Shown here in pieces: positions 1 to 6,938 of a stretch of DNA of 8,586 nt; position 1 is the first letter of the stretch; every line of letters starts with the position of its first letter. Source of the stretch: a bacterium. GTDB taxonomy: Bacteria; Patescibacteriota; Patescibacteriia; Patescibacteriales; GWE2-39-37. The position numbers and the translations under genes are program-made. Below the pieces are notes generated by a model, which did no database searches, was not told where the DNA came from, and saw nothing but the letters and a program-made list of their open reading frames with translations. The stretch spans positions 1 to 8,586 of the forward strand of contig JAJYMT010000010.1 in the NCBI GenBank assembly GCA_021786695.1. Direction: 5' to 3'.

Positions 1-184
1 CCAGTTCGTCGATCGAAATGCCGGAGTATTCCAGGCAAAACTTTACGGCGTTGATCGGGAAGGTCGAGTCGTGTTTTTTACGAGTGAACCGCTCTTCCTG
101 CGCGGCCGCGATAATCCGGCCGTCTTCTACGAGCGCGGCGGCGGAGTCGTGATAGAAAGCGGAGATGCCCAGAATTTTAGTCAT
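1..184 (-). CDS. Carbamoyltransferase (NodU/CmcH family), N-terminal part only
   Basis: Reading leftward from an ATG at 184 gives 61 codons open to the window edge. The protein begins MTKILGISAFYHDSAAALVE, continues DGRIIAAAQEERFTRKKHD and then STFPINAVKFCLEYSGI. This is the characteristic N-terminus of the NodU/CmcH/TobZ carbamoyltransferases (the GISAxxHDSAA and QEERFxRxKHD blocks), which begins their Kae1-like ASKHA domain. Family members use carbamoyl phosphate and ATP to carbamoylate hydroxyl groups on sugars or natural products. The usual length is near 550-600 residues, so about nine tenths lies outside the window. Its start overlaps the end of the GT39-like gene by 8 bp in another frame, which suggests translational coupling in the same operon. 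In this setting the likely role is carbamoylation of a sugar in the glycan. Family assignment is firm; the substrate is inferred. Confidence 0.92.
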   Translation of the reverse strand, partial: MTKILGISAFYHDSAAALVEDGRIIAAAQEERFTRKKHDSTFPINAVKFCLEYSGISIDEL

Positions 185-1427
185 AGGATTTTTGCGCAGT
201 TCGGAACTTATCAAACAACCAAACGGCGGCGGCGGAGGCGAAAATCAGGTGCAAGGGAAAGGCGGGCAGATGATACCGTTCATCGACGAACAAAACGGCA
301 TGCGCGGCCAGGGCATAGGCGGCGATGGCGGCTAGAAGCCAGGCGGCCGGTTGATTTGAAAACAACTTCTTGCCGGCGGCAAAAAACGAAAGCCCGACCA
401 GAAACATCACGGAAATCACGGCCTTTAACGCTATATAATAATAGAAGATCAGGGTAAATAATTGAGCTTTCCATCCTGCCGCCCCTTGCCGAAAAATTTC
501 GCTCCGTCCGAGCGGCTGGACGAACCAGAGATACTTGACCGCTTTGATGAAAAACAGCTTGACCGTCGCCAGCGGCGCTTGTCTTATTTCGGCAATGCCT
601 TTCTGTTTCAGGACGTTATCGTATTTGATGTCATCCAGACCGCCCAGGCCCGGCACCGCGGCATTGATCTCTTGTTCGCTCGGCCAGAGCGCGCCCCAGG
701 CAGGATTGTTGCCGACATACAGTACTCGCCCGAGCCCCACGCCGAAAGGAGAGATGACGTGAAAAACCGCGTAATTGCGGACGGTCCAGGCGCCGATGAT
801 GATTACAACCGGCAGCAAGAACGCCGCCAAGCCGGCAACGAGCGGCCGCTCCCGCTGCCACAGATACCAAAACGCCAGCAGTAAAACCGGCGCGAACAAC
901 GGCTTGGTCAAAACCAGGACCGCGAAAGCCAGGCCGGAGCCGGTGAGCGCGGGCCAAGAGTTTCGATCGACGCCCCGAATCAGGCACAGGACGAAAACAA
1001 GCATCGCCGTAATCGCCAGATTCTCCGAATAAAGGAATAAATTATAGTAAATGAAAAGCGGATAAATCGCGGCGAGCGTCGCGGCGACCAAACCGGCCGT
1101 GCCGCTGCCGGAAAAATCAAGCGCCAGCGAATAAACCAGCCATACGGCCAAGACGCTCAATAACACCTGGACAAAAACGACCAGATCGATCGAATGGCCG
1201 GCGATGCCGTAGATCAAAGCCAAAAAGACCGGATAGGCGGGCGGGCGGATGATCGTGGGTTTGGCGCCGTCGTAAGAATAGTTTAGGTGCGTCGCCAGCT
1301 GCCAGCCGATATTGTCATATTGCAGGGCGTCGTTTTGCGGCGGATAGCGCAAAATCAAACTCGGTACCAGGCGAATGAAAAAAGCGAAGGCCAGGATCGC
1401 GATTAAAAATTTTTTTTCTCTTGCCAT
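177..1427 (-). CDS. GT39/PMT-like membrane glycosyltransferase
   Basis: This 416-residue polytopic membrane protein has the layout of the dolichyl-phosphate-mannose/ArnT-type (GT39, PMT_2) GT-C glycosyltransferases. These move a sugar from a polyprenyl-phosphate carrier to an acceptor on the outer face of the membrane. A first transmembrane helix (about residues 6-25) is followed by an extracytoplasmic loop with the acidic pair D33 and D38 (NDALQYD), then RPPAYP at 61-66 leading into the next helix. A second loop carries SENL with E135. DERYHLPAFP at 382-391 resembles the conserved RYxLPxxP block of this superfamily. Many further hydrophobic helices follow. The start ATG overlaps the stop of the upstream GT2 gene by one base (TAATG), a re-initiation junction. 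No strong SD is seen. The linked GT2 gene could supply the polyprenyl-phosphate sugar. Acceptor and sugar are unknown. Confidence 0.85.
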   Translation of the reverse strand: MAREKKFLIAILAFAFFIRLVPSLILRYPPQNDALQYDNIGWQLATHLNYSYDGAKPTIIRPPAYPVFLALIYGIAGHSIDLVVFVQVLLSVLAVWLVYSLALDFSGSGTAGLVAATLAAIYPLFIYYNLFLYSENLAITAMLVFVLCLIRGVDRNSWPALTGSGLAFAVLVLTKPLFAPVLLLAFWYLWQRERPLVAGLAAFLLPVVIIIGAWTVRNYAVFHVISPFGVGLGRVLYVGNNPAWGALWPSEQEINAAVPGLGGLDDIKYDNVLKQKGIAEIRQAPLATVKLFFIKAVKYLWFVQPLGRSEIFRQGAAGWKAQLFTLIFYYYIALKAVISVMFLVGLSFFAAGKKLFSNQPAAWLLAAIAAYALAAHAVLFVDERYHLPAFPLHLIFASAAAVWLFDKFRTAQKSYD

Positions 1428-2119
1428 TATTTTCTAATCAAGATTTGCCAGCGTTTTTTGAACAAAAAAATCAGGTTCTCGAATCCGTCCTTGAACTTCT
1501 GTAATTTTACCTCCCCGACGCGTTGGTAATAGTTGATATGGTATTCGCAGAATTTAATCTCCTTATTTAGCATCGCTTCCATCTTTATTTCTTCGGAAAG
1601 CGGCATGCCGCCGGAAGTGAGCCGCATCCGTCGGAGGATCTCTTTTCTGAAGATCCACATGCCGGATTGCGAATCGTTTATCCAGCGTCCGGTGACGATC
1701 AGGAAAAGGAAGGTGAGTCCGAGATTGCCGATTTTGTTCGCGAACGGCATCGATGATTTGTCTTTCAGCGGAAAACGCGCCGCGGAAATGAAGTCGTAGC
1801 CGTCCGCGATTACCAGGTCCAGAATTTGCGGCAACTCATCCATGGCATATGTTCCGTCGCCGTCGCAAGTGACTACGATTTCGGTGTCCGCCGGCAAGCT
1901 GGCGAACCCCCGCTGGTAAGCGTTGCCGTAGCCCTTCTTCTCTTCCCTGACCACGATCGCGCCCAAAGAAAGCGCCACTTCGGCCGTCCGGTCGGTGGAA
2001 AGATTATCGACCACCACGATATGATCGATGAAATCCGGCAACAGCTTCTTGGTCGCCGGCAGTCCGTCCTCTTCGTTGTGGCACGGAATGACTACGGTGA
2101 TAATTTTATTCTTGTACAT
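1427..2119 (-). CDS. Family 2 glycosyltransferase, DPM1/polyprenyl-phosphate type
   Basis: This 230-residue GT-A fold enzyme begins with a nucleotide-binding segment, ITVVIPCHNEEDGL (residues 7-20). DNLSTDRT follows at 38-45 and the metal-binding DGDGT at 86-90. NDSQSGMWIFRKE at 148-160 and the SEEIKMEA block at 175-182 occur in DPM1-like synthases, and RVGEVKL near 200 precedes a basic C-terminus. There is one hydrophobic stretch (about 131-143) but no clear multi-helix C-terminal domain, so the protein is probably cytoplasmic or peripheral. Such enzymes move a sugar from a nucleotide donor to polyprenyl phosphate, which fits the GT39-like gene directly downstream (1-bp overlap). There is no SD next to the ATG. 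A purine-rich AAAGAGG lies about 36 nt upstream, separated from the ATG by a palindrome at 2127-2145. The family is clear; donor and acceptor are not. Confidence 0.9.
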   Translation of the reverse strand: MYKNKIITVVIPCHNEEDGLPATKKLLPDFIDHIVVVDNLSTDRTAEVALSLGAIVVREEKKGYGNAYQRGFASLPADTEIVVTCDGDGTYAMDELPQILDLVIADGYDFISAARFPLKDKSSMPFANKIGNLGLTFLFLIVTGRWINDSQSGMWIFRKEILRRMRLTSGGMPLSEEIKMEAMLNKEIKFCEYHINYYQRVGEVKLQKFKDGFENLIFLFKKRWQILIRK

Positions 2120-2126
2120 ATTTTTT

Positions 2127-2145
2127 AAATCCGAAATTCGGATTT
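2127..2145. repeat. Short palindrome between two operon genes
   Basis: AAATCCGAAATTCGGATTT is a 19-bp palindrome with two perfect 9-bp arms around one central base. It lies in the 45-bp gap between the polytopic membrane protein (stop at 2165) and the GT2 gene (ATG at 2119). It is followed in the minus direction by an A-run rather than a T-run, so it is not an intrinsic terminator for the operon. On the plus strand a T-run lies on its left side, not downstream of the stem. It could be an mRNA hairpin affecting coupling, or a copy of a small dispersed intergenic palindrome; only one copy is in this window. Confidence 0.6.
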
Positions 2146-2164
2146 CGTGCTTTACCTCTTTACC

Positions 2165-3397
2165 TTATGAATATATCACGCCCAGATATTCATATAGTTT
2201 GAAAATATCCAAAAACGTCGGAGCGATGATCAGGAAATAAGTCGCGGCAATGAAAAATTTCCTGGCGCTTTCATTGCCGATCGCGGCGGCAACCGTTTCG
2301 ATGCCGGCGACGGCCAGCGGATAGACCAACGGAAAAACCAGGAAGGCGTGGCGCGGCAGGTAAAAATGCAGCGCGAACATCAGCACGAAGAAAGAGCCCA
2401 GCAGGCCGCCGTAAAGGATGTAAAATTTATTCTCGGCCGCTTTGTACAGCCCGACCAAAGATAAAATGACCGGCAGGCCGAGAAAGCCGTAAAACAAAGC
2501 GGTAAAAAAATTCGGGACGGCGGCCAGAAGTTCCCCGACCGCCCGGTATAGCGGCTGTTTGTAAAGAGCGAGTATCCAGACGCCGGCGCCGAATTTCGAA
2601 ACCTCCTGCACCCCGAAAGCCAGTCCCCACCATTTAGCCGCGACCAGATACCAGAGCGCGAGCGGGACGAGATGCAGCAAGAAAAATACCGCCCCTTGTT
2701 TGAATTTCCGGCCATAGACGGCCAGGAAAAAAATGAAGATGCTGATGGCGATATTCATTTTTACCAAGAACGTCACACCGACGATCAAGGAATATATCAT
2801 CAACCTTGCGCGGGTCGGCCTGGAAACATAATCATCGAGCAGAGCCAGGGCGGCCACGACCGAAAAGAGCCCCAGGATATTTCCTTCCGGCTGAACGAGC
2901 CAGCTATGGGCGAAGGGCGAGAAGATGAGCAGAATAACGGAGATCAGAGCCGTTTTCGGAGAAAAATATTTTTCGGCCAGGCGGTAGAACAAGACACAGC
3001 TTGCGAAAAACAACAGGATATTCACGAGTATCGCGGCCGCGAAAGTCATGGAATAGGAATTGACGATCAGGTGAAGCGGCCTCGCGGCCAGATTGACCAG
3101 CAGCGGATAAAGCGGCCGGTTGATGAACAGGGTGCGGCCGCGGAAATAGTCCGCCGGGAAATCGTGCGCCAGGAGCACGAAGCCGCCGGCGTCGCAAACC
3201 ACATGGTAGTTCCCGACCAGGCCGTAAACTTTGCCCACCAGGTCCTGGTCGAAGCTGCTATAAGTATGGCCCTTGTAATTGTTCAGCGCCGACAAATCCT
3301 TCCAGCAGTCGCTCGTTCCGAAGGTCGGGACCAGAAAGCTGTATCCCGCTTGCGCCAGGATTGCCAGGATAAAAAAAATTAAAATTTTCTTCGTCAT
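2165..3397 (-). CDS. Polytopic membrane protein, GT-C glycosyltransferase-like
   Basis: Taken from the ATG at 3397, this is a 410-residue protein with an N-terminal signal-anchor helix (about residues 4-23), a long extracytoplasmic loop (24-112), and then many hydrophobic helices to the C-terminus. NRPLYP at 93-98, just before a helix, and LPRHAFLVFP around 347-356 resemble the RPP-YP and RYxLPxxP blocks of GT39/GT-C enzymes. QPEGN at 169-173 supplies an acidic loop residue. The first-loop Asp pair typical of GT39 is not obvious, so it is a divergent member or another membrane glycosyltransferase. A TTG at 3421 would extend the protein by eight residues, but the ATG is preferred because it overlaps the preceding stop in an ATGA junction, the same arrangement as one gene upstream. 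A role in extracytoplasmic sugar transfer is inferred from topology and neighbours. Confidence 0.75.
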   Translation of the reverse strand: MTKKILIFFILAILAQAGYSFLVPTFGTSDCWKDLSALNNYKGHTYSSFDQDLVGKVYGLVGNYHVVCDAGGFVLLAHDFPADYFRGRTLFINRPLYPLLVNLAARPLHLIVNSYSMTFAAAILVNILLFFASCVLFYRLAEKYFSPKTALISVILLIFSPFAHSWLVQPEGNILGLFSVVAALALLDDYVSRPTRARLMIYSLIVGVTFLVKMNIAISIFIFFLAVYGRKFKQGAVFFLLHLVPLALWYLVAAKWWGLAFGVQEVSKFGAGVWILALYKQPLYRAVGELLAAVPNFFTALFYGFLGLPVILSLVGLYKAAENKFYILYGGLLGSFFVLMFALHFYLPRHAFLVFPLVYPLAVAGIETVAAAIGNESARKFFIAATYFLIIAPTFLDIFKLYEYLGVIYS

Positions 3398-4017
3398 GCT
3401 TTTATGCAACGGATCGAACAATAAAGTTTCGGCAGTTCAAGCGTCCGCTCAATCTTGAAAAATCTGCCCGCGGCGGCGATTATGTCTTGGTCGCTCGAGG
3501 GATGGATCTGGCGCGGATTGAAACCGAACAACCGATAAAAATAATCGGTCAGACGGTTGCGGATCGGGAAAGAAAGCACCGCTTGCCCGCCCGGCTTGAG
3601 GACGCGCCTTATTTCGGACATCGCCTTGTCCAGGTCTTCGATATGCTCCAGAGTGCTGACCGACACCACCGCGTCGAAATAACCGTCCGGCCACGGCATC
3701 GCCAAGATGCTGCCGGGTTTCAGGATAACTCTGCTCCGGTCGATCTTTTCCTTGTCGATCATTTCGTAGACCTGGCTCTCCCGTCCGTGCGTTTCCAGCC
3801 CGCAGACCTCGCTGGCGCGCGCCAGCAACTCCGGAAACAACAAACCGCTGCCGTAGCCGATGTCGAGCAGCCGTTCGCTTCTCCGCTCAAGCAGTGACAG
3901 CGTGTTGATCAGCCGTTTTTTATAAACGAGCCCGATCAGCGGATAATAATAAAAATCGATCGGATCCTCGTCGTTGGTCTTAACCAGATTGGCTCTATGC
4001 GGCAGGGTTAATTTCAT
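3394..4017 (-). CDS. Class I SAM-dependent methyltransferase
   Basis: This 207-residue soluble protein has a Rossmann-type methyltransferase core. Motif I is LLDIGYGSGLL at residues 50-60 (Asp52 and the G-x-G-x-G pattern). The end of the second strand is GLETHG near 73-78. PGSILAMPWPDGYFDAVVS at 101-119 leads to STLEHIEDLDKAMSEIRRVL at 121-140, and KPGG at 141-144 follows. The last block (HIEDLDKAMSEIRRVLKPGG) is the classic Methyltransf_11 signature. About 45 residues precede motif I, including an aromatic DFYYYPLIG segment that may form a substrate lid. It is linked by 4-bp ATGA overlaps to both neighbours, so it is translated as part of the cluster. Methylation of a sugar, lipid carrier or glycan intermediate is likely; the target cannot be read from the sequence. 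Confidence 0.88.
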   Translation of the reverse strand: MKLTLPHRANLVKTNDEDPIDFYYYPLIGLVYKKRLINTLSLLERRSERLLDIGYGSGLLFPELLARASEVCGLETHGRESQVYEMIDKEKIDRSRVILKPGSILAMPWPDGYFDAVVSVSTLEHIEDLDKAMSEIRRVLKPGGQAVLSFPIRNRLTDYFYRLFGFNPRQIHPSSDQDIIAAAGRFFKIERTLELPKLYCSIRCIKA

Positions 4018-5426
4018 ATGAATTTAATCTTTCTCATGGCGAAAAAGCACATACGCAAGAGCAGCCAGCCGTGGGTGAAACGGCTGATCTGGGTCGAGCC
4101 GTAAACGCGCGCCTGGTAACGGATCGGCAGATCGACGATCTTCAGGTTCAGTTTGGCCGCGCCGAAGAGCAGGTCATAATCGCCGAAGGGGTCGAAGTCA
4201 CCGAAAAAACTCCGTCCCCGCCTGATCTTTTCGTAATCGCTTTTCCAAAGCGCCTTGGTGCCGCAGAGAGTGTCCTTGATCCGCTGGTCCAGGAGCCAGG
4301 AGAACATCAGGCCGAAAAATTTGTTGCCGAAAATGTTCAAAATTCGCATCGATTCGTTTTCCAGTTGATAGACCAGGCGCGAACAATTGATGAAATCTCC
4401 GGCGCCGCTCGAAAGCGCACGGTAAAATTTAGGCAGGTCTTCCGGCGGCACGGTCAAGTCGGCGTCCAGGATCATCAGGATGTCGCCTGAAGCCGCGTCT
4501 AAGCCCTTGCGCACCGCGTCGCCCTTGCCCTTGCCGTCCTGTTTCATTATCTTGATGTCGCGTTCCGGGTGTGCCGCTTTTACCCTTTCAATCTCTTCAA
4601 ATGTACCGTCTTTAGAATGTCCCTCCACGAAAATTATCTCGGTGCGGCCGCCGAACGCCGGCAGCCGCTTGACCGCGTTCTCGATATTCCCTTTTTCGTT
4701 GCGCGCCGGAATGATCACCGAAACCGTCGGCCGGGCATCCGGCTTCTTGCCCCGCGGCATCGGCCGCGCCACCAGATAATGTACCAGGCATAATTTTCTG
4801 ATGAACGGCAACTTGGCGACATAGCGGTTCAAGACGGTTGAAATGAGAGGAATATACACGGGAAACAGCAACCGTTCGCCCCGCTTCACCGTCTCGAATC
4901 CGGCCAGCCGGAGCAAATTATCCAGATCGGCCGGCGCCAGCCAATTCAAAAACGGCTGGCGCTGCTTAAGGCGGAGCGCCTCCGCCAGCCGCATCACCGG
5001 CTCCCATAAATAGTTATAATAGGTAATGATCACGCGCGAACGCTCGTGGGTCGTCTTGTGAAGCTCCCCGATCGCCCTCTGGACATCATCAAGGTAGCCG
5101 ATAACGTCCGACAGAATTATATAATCGAACGGTTCGCCTTCAACCATACTCTCGACGTCGCCGCTTTCGAATCTAAGCCGCGGATATTTGGCGCGCGCCA
5201 GTTCGATCATTTTCTCGCTTAAGTCGATGCCCTTGCCCGATGCCGGATCAAGCGCCGCCAAAATATCGCCGGTGGCGCAGCCAACCTCGAGCACCGAGGC
5301 GCCGCCCGGCACCAAAAATCCCAACAATTTTTCTATCTCGTCGTGATAATAGCGGTTTTTTTCTTTCCAGCGATCGCGCTTGCCCGCGATCTGGTCAAAA
5401 TATTTTCTTATCTCTTCTTTTTTCAT
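4014..5426 (-). CDS. Fusion: SAM methyltransferase plus family 2 glycosyltransferase
   Basis: This 470-residue protein has two catalytic modules. Residues 1-225 form a class I methyltransferase: motif I VLEVGCATGDI at 45-55, GIDLSEKMIELARAKYP at 66-82 with the acidic ribose-binding position, and FDYIILSDVIGYLDD at 100-114. Residues 233-470 form a GT2 glycosyltransferase of the DPM1/polyprenyl-phosphate type: VSVIIPARNEKGNIE at 235-249, EGHSKDGT at 268-275, QDGKGKGDAVRKGL at 296-309, the DAD metal motif at 321-323 in MILDADLTVPPED, and GDYDLLFGAAK at 415-425. A basic linker (PRGKKPDARP) joins them at about 224-233. No stop or frameshift separates the modules. A hydrophobic stretch near the C-terminus may aid membrane association. 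The stop overlaps the next methyltransferase gene as ATGA. Coupling sugar transfer to methylation on one carrier is inferred. Confidence 0.9.
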   Translation of the reverse strand: MKKEEIRKYFDQIAGKRDRWKEKNRYYHDEIEKLLGFLVPGGASVLEVGCATGDILAALDPASGKGIDLSEKMIELARAKYPRLRFESGDVESMVEGEPFDYIILSDVIGYLDDVQRAIGELHKTTHERSRVIITYYNYLWEPVMRLAEALRLKQRQPFLNWLAPADLDNLLRLAGFETVKRGERLLFPVYIPLISTVLNRYVAKLPFIRKLCLVHYLVARPMPRGKKPDARPTVSVIIPARNEKGNIENAVKRLPAFGGRTEIIFVEGHSKDGTFEEIERVKAAHPERDIKIMKQDGKGKGDAVRKGLDAASGDILMILDADLTVPPEDLPKFYRALSSGAGDFINCSRLVYQLENESMRILNIFGNKFFGLMFSWLLDQRIKDTLCGTKALWKSDYEKIRRGRSFFGDFDPFGDYDLLFGAAKLNLKIVDLPIRYQARVYGSTQISRFTHGWLLLRMCFFAMRKIKFI

Positions 5427-5460
5427 TTTTTGTAATTGAATATCGCTCTATCATCAGGCG

Positions 5461-6339
5461 TCAGGATGTCATCTCTTCCCCATAAACTCCTTTAACCATA
5501 TCCAGGTCCTTGCCGCTCGATACGAGCAAGTCAATATTCTTATCTTTCAGGCCTTCTAGTAATTTTTTTCCCGCGGGATCGCCGACCCATTTATCATAGG
5601 CCTCGGCGAAGGCGGCGAAATCCTTGATGAAACAATGGCCGCCGGCGCCGCGTCCGCCATTGCCGTCCTTGCCCAGATGCCCGCTTTTATCGATCGGGTT
5701 CAGATGGCTCTTGCCCAGGCGCGGATCGGCGGCAAAGGCCTCTTTGATGATTTCCCAGTCGCAACCCAATTTTTGCGCCAGATCATATATCAGGTTGATG
5801 TAGACGACTTTGGTGTAAAGAAAACAATTGCCCGCGTATTTGATCAGTTCGGCTTCGCGCGCGGAGCATATCCGTTCGAACGGCGCCTTGGGCAGGACAT
5901 CGATCACTTCCTGCGCTCTTCTGCGGTATTCTTCGGTCTCGACCGGGATGCCGACGATGTTCCTTTCCGGATGCGCCGCGTCGAAAGCCGCGGTCTTTTC
6001 CCGTAAAAATTCCGGAGAGTGCATCAAATAAAGGTCCGGGTTGTCTTTCTGAATCGATTCGGCGGTCCCCGGCACGATCGTCGATTTGATCACCACGGTC
6101 GCGCCCTTGGGGGCGTTTTTGACCGCCGCGCGCACGATGGAATCGTCAAATTTACCCTCCACGGTCGGCGTCGGCACGGCGACAAAAATTATCCGGCTGG
6201 CTTGCAGTTTCTCCAGATTATCGCGATATGGCTCCTCCAGCGCGTATCTGACCGTCTCGAAGCCGCGGTTTTCAAAATCATCGGCATAGTTCCTGCCGAT
6301 CCAACCCTGGCCGATAAACCCGATAATTTTATTGCTCAT
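5461..6339 (-). CDS. Short UDP-glucose/GDP-mannose dehydrogenase-family protein
   Basis: This 292-residue protein has the two N-terminal domains of nucleotide-sugar dehydrogenases, which oxidise the C6 alcohol of UDP-hexoses to uronic acids with NAD. The NAD-binding loop is GQGWIG at residues 10-15. VAVPTPTVEGKFDDS at 53-67, KSTIVPG at 85-91 and SPEFLRE at 108-114 are family blocks. The central helical domain has AELIKYAGNCFLYTKVVYIN at 163-182, with the expected Lys and Asn. The catalytic segment is GAGGHCFIKD at 231-240 with Cys236, in place of the usual GGSCFPKD. The protein ends about 50 residues later, so the C-terminal UDP-binding domain (roughly 110-130 residues in the usual ~430-residue enzymes) is absent. 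The stop is clean and no remnant of that domain follows. The start overlaps the gtrA-like gene by 11 bp. Activity is plausible but not assured. Confidence 0.85.
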   Translation of the reverse strand: MSNKIIGFIGQGWIGRNYADDFENRGFETVRYALEEPYRDNLEKLQASRIIFVAVPTPTVEGKFDDSIVRAAVKNAPKGATVVIKSTIVPGTAESIQKDNPDLYLMHSPEFLREKTAAFDAAHPERNIVGIPVETEEYRRRAQEVIDVLPKAPFERICSAREAELIKYAGNCFLYTKVVYINLIYDLAQKLGCDWEIIKEAFAADPRLGKSHLNPIDKSGHLGKDGNGGRGAGGHCFIKDFAAFAEAYDKWVGDPAGKKLLEGLKDKNIDLLVSSGKDLDMVKGVYGEEMTS

Positions 6340-6841
6340 AAATTTGGGTCCGTGTTTCTTCTTTCTTAAAAATTACTAAATGGTATAAGATATAGCTTTC
6401 AGCCGCAAGAACCACCGCCATTAAAAATTGAGCCAGCATATACCAGAGACGGACCAGATCGACCAGCAGGTACATTCCGGTCGCGTTGACCGCCAGGTTA
6501 AAAACATTCAGGCCGATGAACATCATAAACTGATGATGCGTCTGTTTTGCGTGGTCGCCCCTGAAAGCCCAGAACTTCTGCAGACAGAAATTGATCACTA
6601 TCTGAACGATTGTGGCCAAGACCGAAGAAAAAAGATACCAGATATGCAGATATTCAGTGAAGGCGTAAAGCAGGACGAACATCAACGCCGCCGCCGAGCC
6701 GCCGGAAATCAGGTATTTGATGAACGTCTTATTCAGGAAATATTTTTGGACCAAACGAAAAAAAGACCGTTTTGAGGGGTCTGTCGTCGAATGCGCTTTT
6801 GAAGCGAGATTCACAAAATTCGAGACAAATTTTTCAAACAA
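6329..6841 (-). CDS. GtrA-family membrane protein, N-terminus rewritten by an inserted element
   Basis: Residues about 38-158 match the GtrA family, small four-helix membrane proteins linked to translocation of polyprenyl-phosphate-linked sugars or to glycan assembly. The helices fall near 40-62, 66-88, 104-127 and 133-156. FIKYLISGGSAAALMF at 40-55 opens the domain. NFCLQKFWAFR at 84-94 is the NFxLxKxWxF hallmark between helices 2 and 3. The C-terminus is basic. The only far-upstream start is a TTG at 6841 with no visible SD. Residues 1-22 are encoded inside the inverted-repeat element at 6774-6938, so they are probably not ancestral. A TTG at 6754 (residue 30) would give a more typical GtrA length of about 140 residues but also lacks an SD. 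The domain is intact, so the gene may still work. The native start is uncertain and expression may be altered. Confidence 0.85.
   Translation of the reverse strand: MFEKFVSNFVNLASKAHSTTDPSKRSFFRLVQKYFLNKTFIKYLISGGSAAALMFVLLYAFTEYLHIWYLFSSVLATIVQIVINFCLQKFWAFRGDHAKQTHHQFMMFIGLNVFNLAVNATGMYLLVDLVRLWYMLAQFLMAVVLAAESYILYHLVIFKKEETRTQIYEQ
6776..6794 (+). repeat. Terminal inverted repeat, left copy
   Basis: This 19-bp repeat is the exact reverse complement of 6920-6938. In the gtrA-like reading frame it encodes residues 16-22 (AHSTTDP), which have no counterpart expected in GtrA proteins. Confidence 0.9.
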
Positions 6842-6858
6842 ATTTTGAGGTTTATGAA

Positions 6859-6864
6859 ATTATA
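6859..6864 (-). promoter_or_regulatory. Possible -10 box inside the element, facing the gtrA-like gene
   Basis: Read on the minus strand this is TATAAT, a perfect sigma-70 -10 hexamer. A transcript from it would start about 10 nt before the TTG at 6841. The -35 position has only AT-rich sequence, with no TTGACA-like hexamer, and no extended -10 TG is present. In such AT-rich DNA a chance match is likely, so this is only a candidate for the element supplying its own promoter to the downstream operon. Confidence 0.25.
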
Positions 6865-6871
6865 TACTGAA

Positions 6872-6900
6872 AAATTTTTTAAAAAATTTGGCCAAATTTT
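6872..6900. repeat. Two overlapping AT-rich palindromes in the element's right arm
   Basis: AAATTTTTTAAAAAATTT (6872-6889) is a perfect 18-bp palindrome. It overlaps AAAATTTGGCCAAATTTT (6883-6900), also a perfect 18-bp palindrome. Because they share bases, they could form alternative hairpins. They belong to the inverted-repeat element and not to either neighbouring gene. Confidence 0.7.
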
Positions 6901-6919
6901 GGGGATTGCAGCCAAAATG

Positions 6920-6938
6920 GCATTCGACGACAGACCCC
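6920..6938 (-). repeat. Terminal inverted repeat, right copy
   Basis: GCATTCGACGACAGACCCC is the exact inverse of 6776-6794. It lies 64 bp past the epimerase stop and is not inside an assigned gene. The bases just outside (ACCGTCTT) nearly repeat those outside the left copy. Confidence 0.9.

Larger units (their letters stand above)
6774..6938. mobile_element. MITE/REP-like inverted-repeat element
   Basis: GGGGTCTGTCGTCGAATGC at 6776-6794 recurs as an exact inverted copy at 6920-6938, a 19-bp perfect terminal inverted repeat. Similarity between the arms continues inward imperfectly for about 30 more bases (AAAATTC.GAGACAAATTTTT against AAAATTTGGCCAAATTTTT). The centre is very AT-rich and contains further palindromes. 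The flanks carry ACCGTTTT (6766-6773) and ACCGTCTT (6939-6946), seven of eight matching, a candidate target duplication if the element spans 6774-6938. It encodes no transposase, so it would be moved in trans; ends of the GGGGTCTGTC type resemble repeats associated with IS200-like/RAYT Y1 transposases, a resemblance from memory rather than a search. It lies between the epimerase and gtrA-like genes and reads into the latter's 5' end. The transcript should fold into a long hairpin. Confidence 0.75.

Noticed and set aside
71..457. Arg-rich 128-codon frame on the plus strand
   Set aside because: It is antisense to the GT39-like gene and the carbamoyltransferase start. The Arg-rich stretch is a by-product of hydrophobic codons read backward.
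2672..3382. Long open frame of 236 codons on the plus strand
   Set aside because: It lies opposite the membrane-protein gene, is very rich in charged and Gln residues as expected from the antisense of hydrophobic codons, and shows no family motif.
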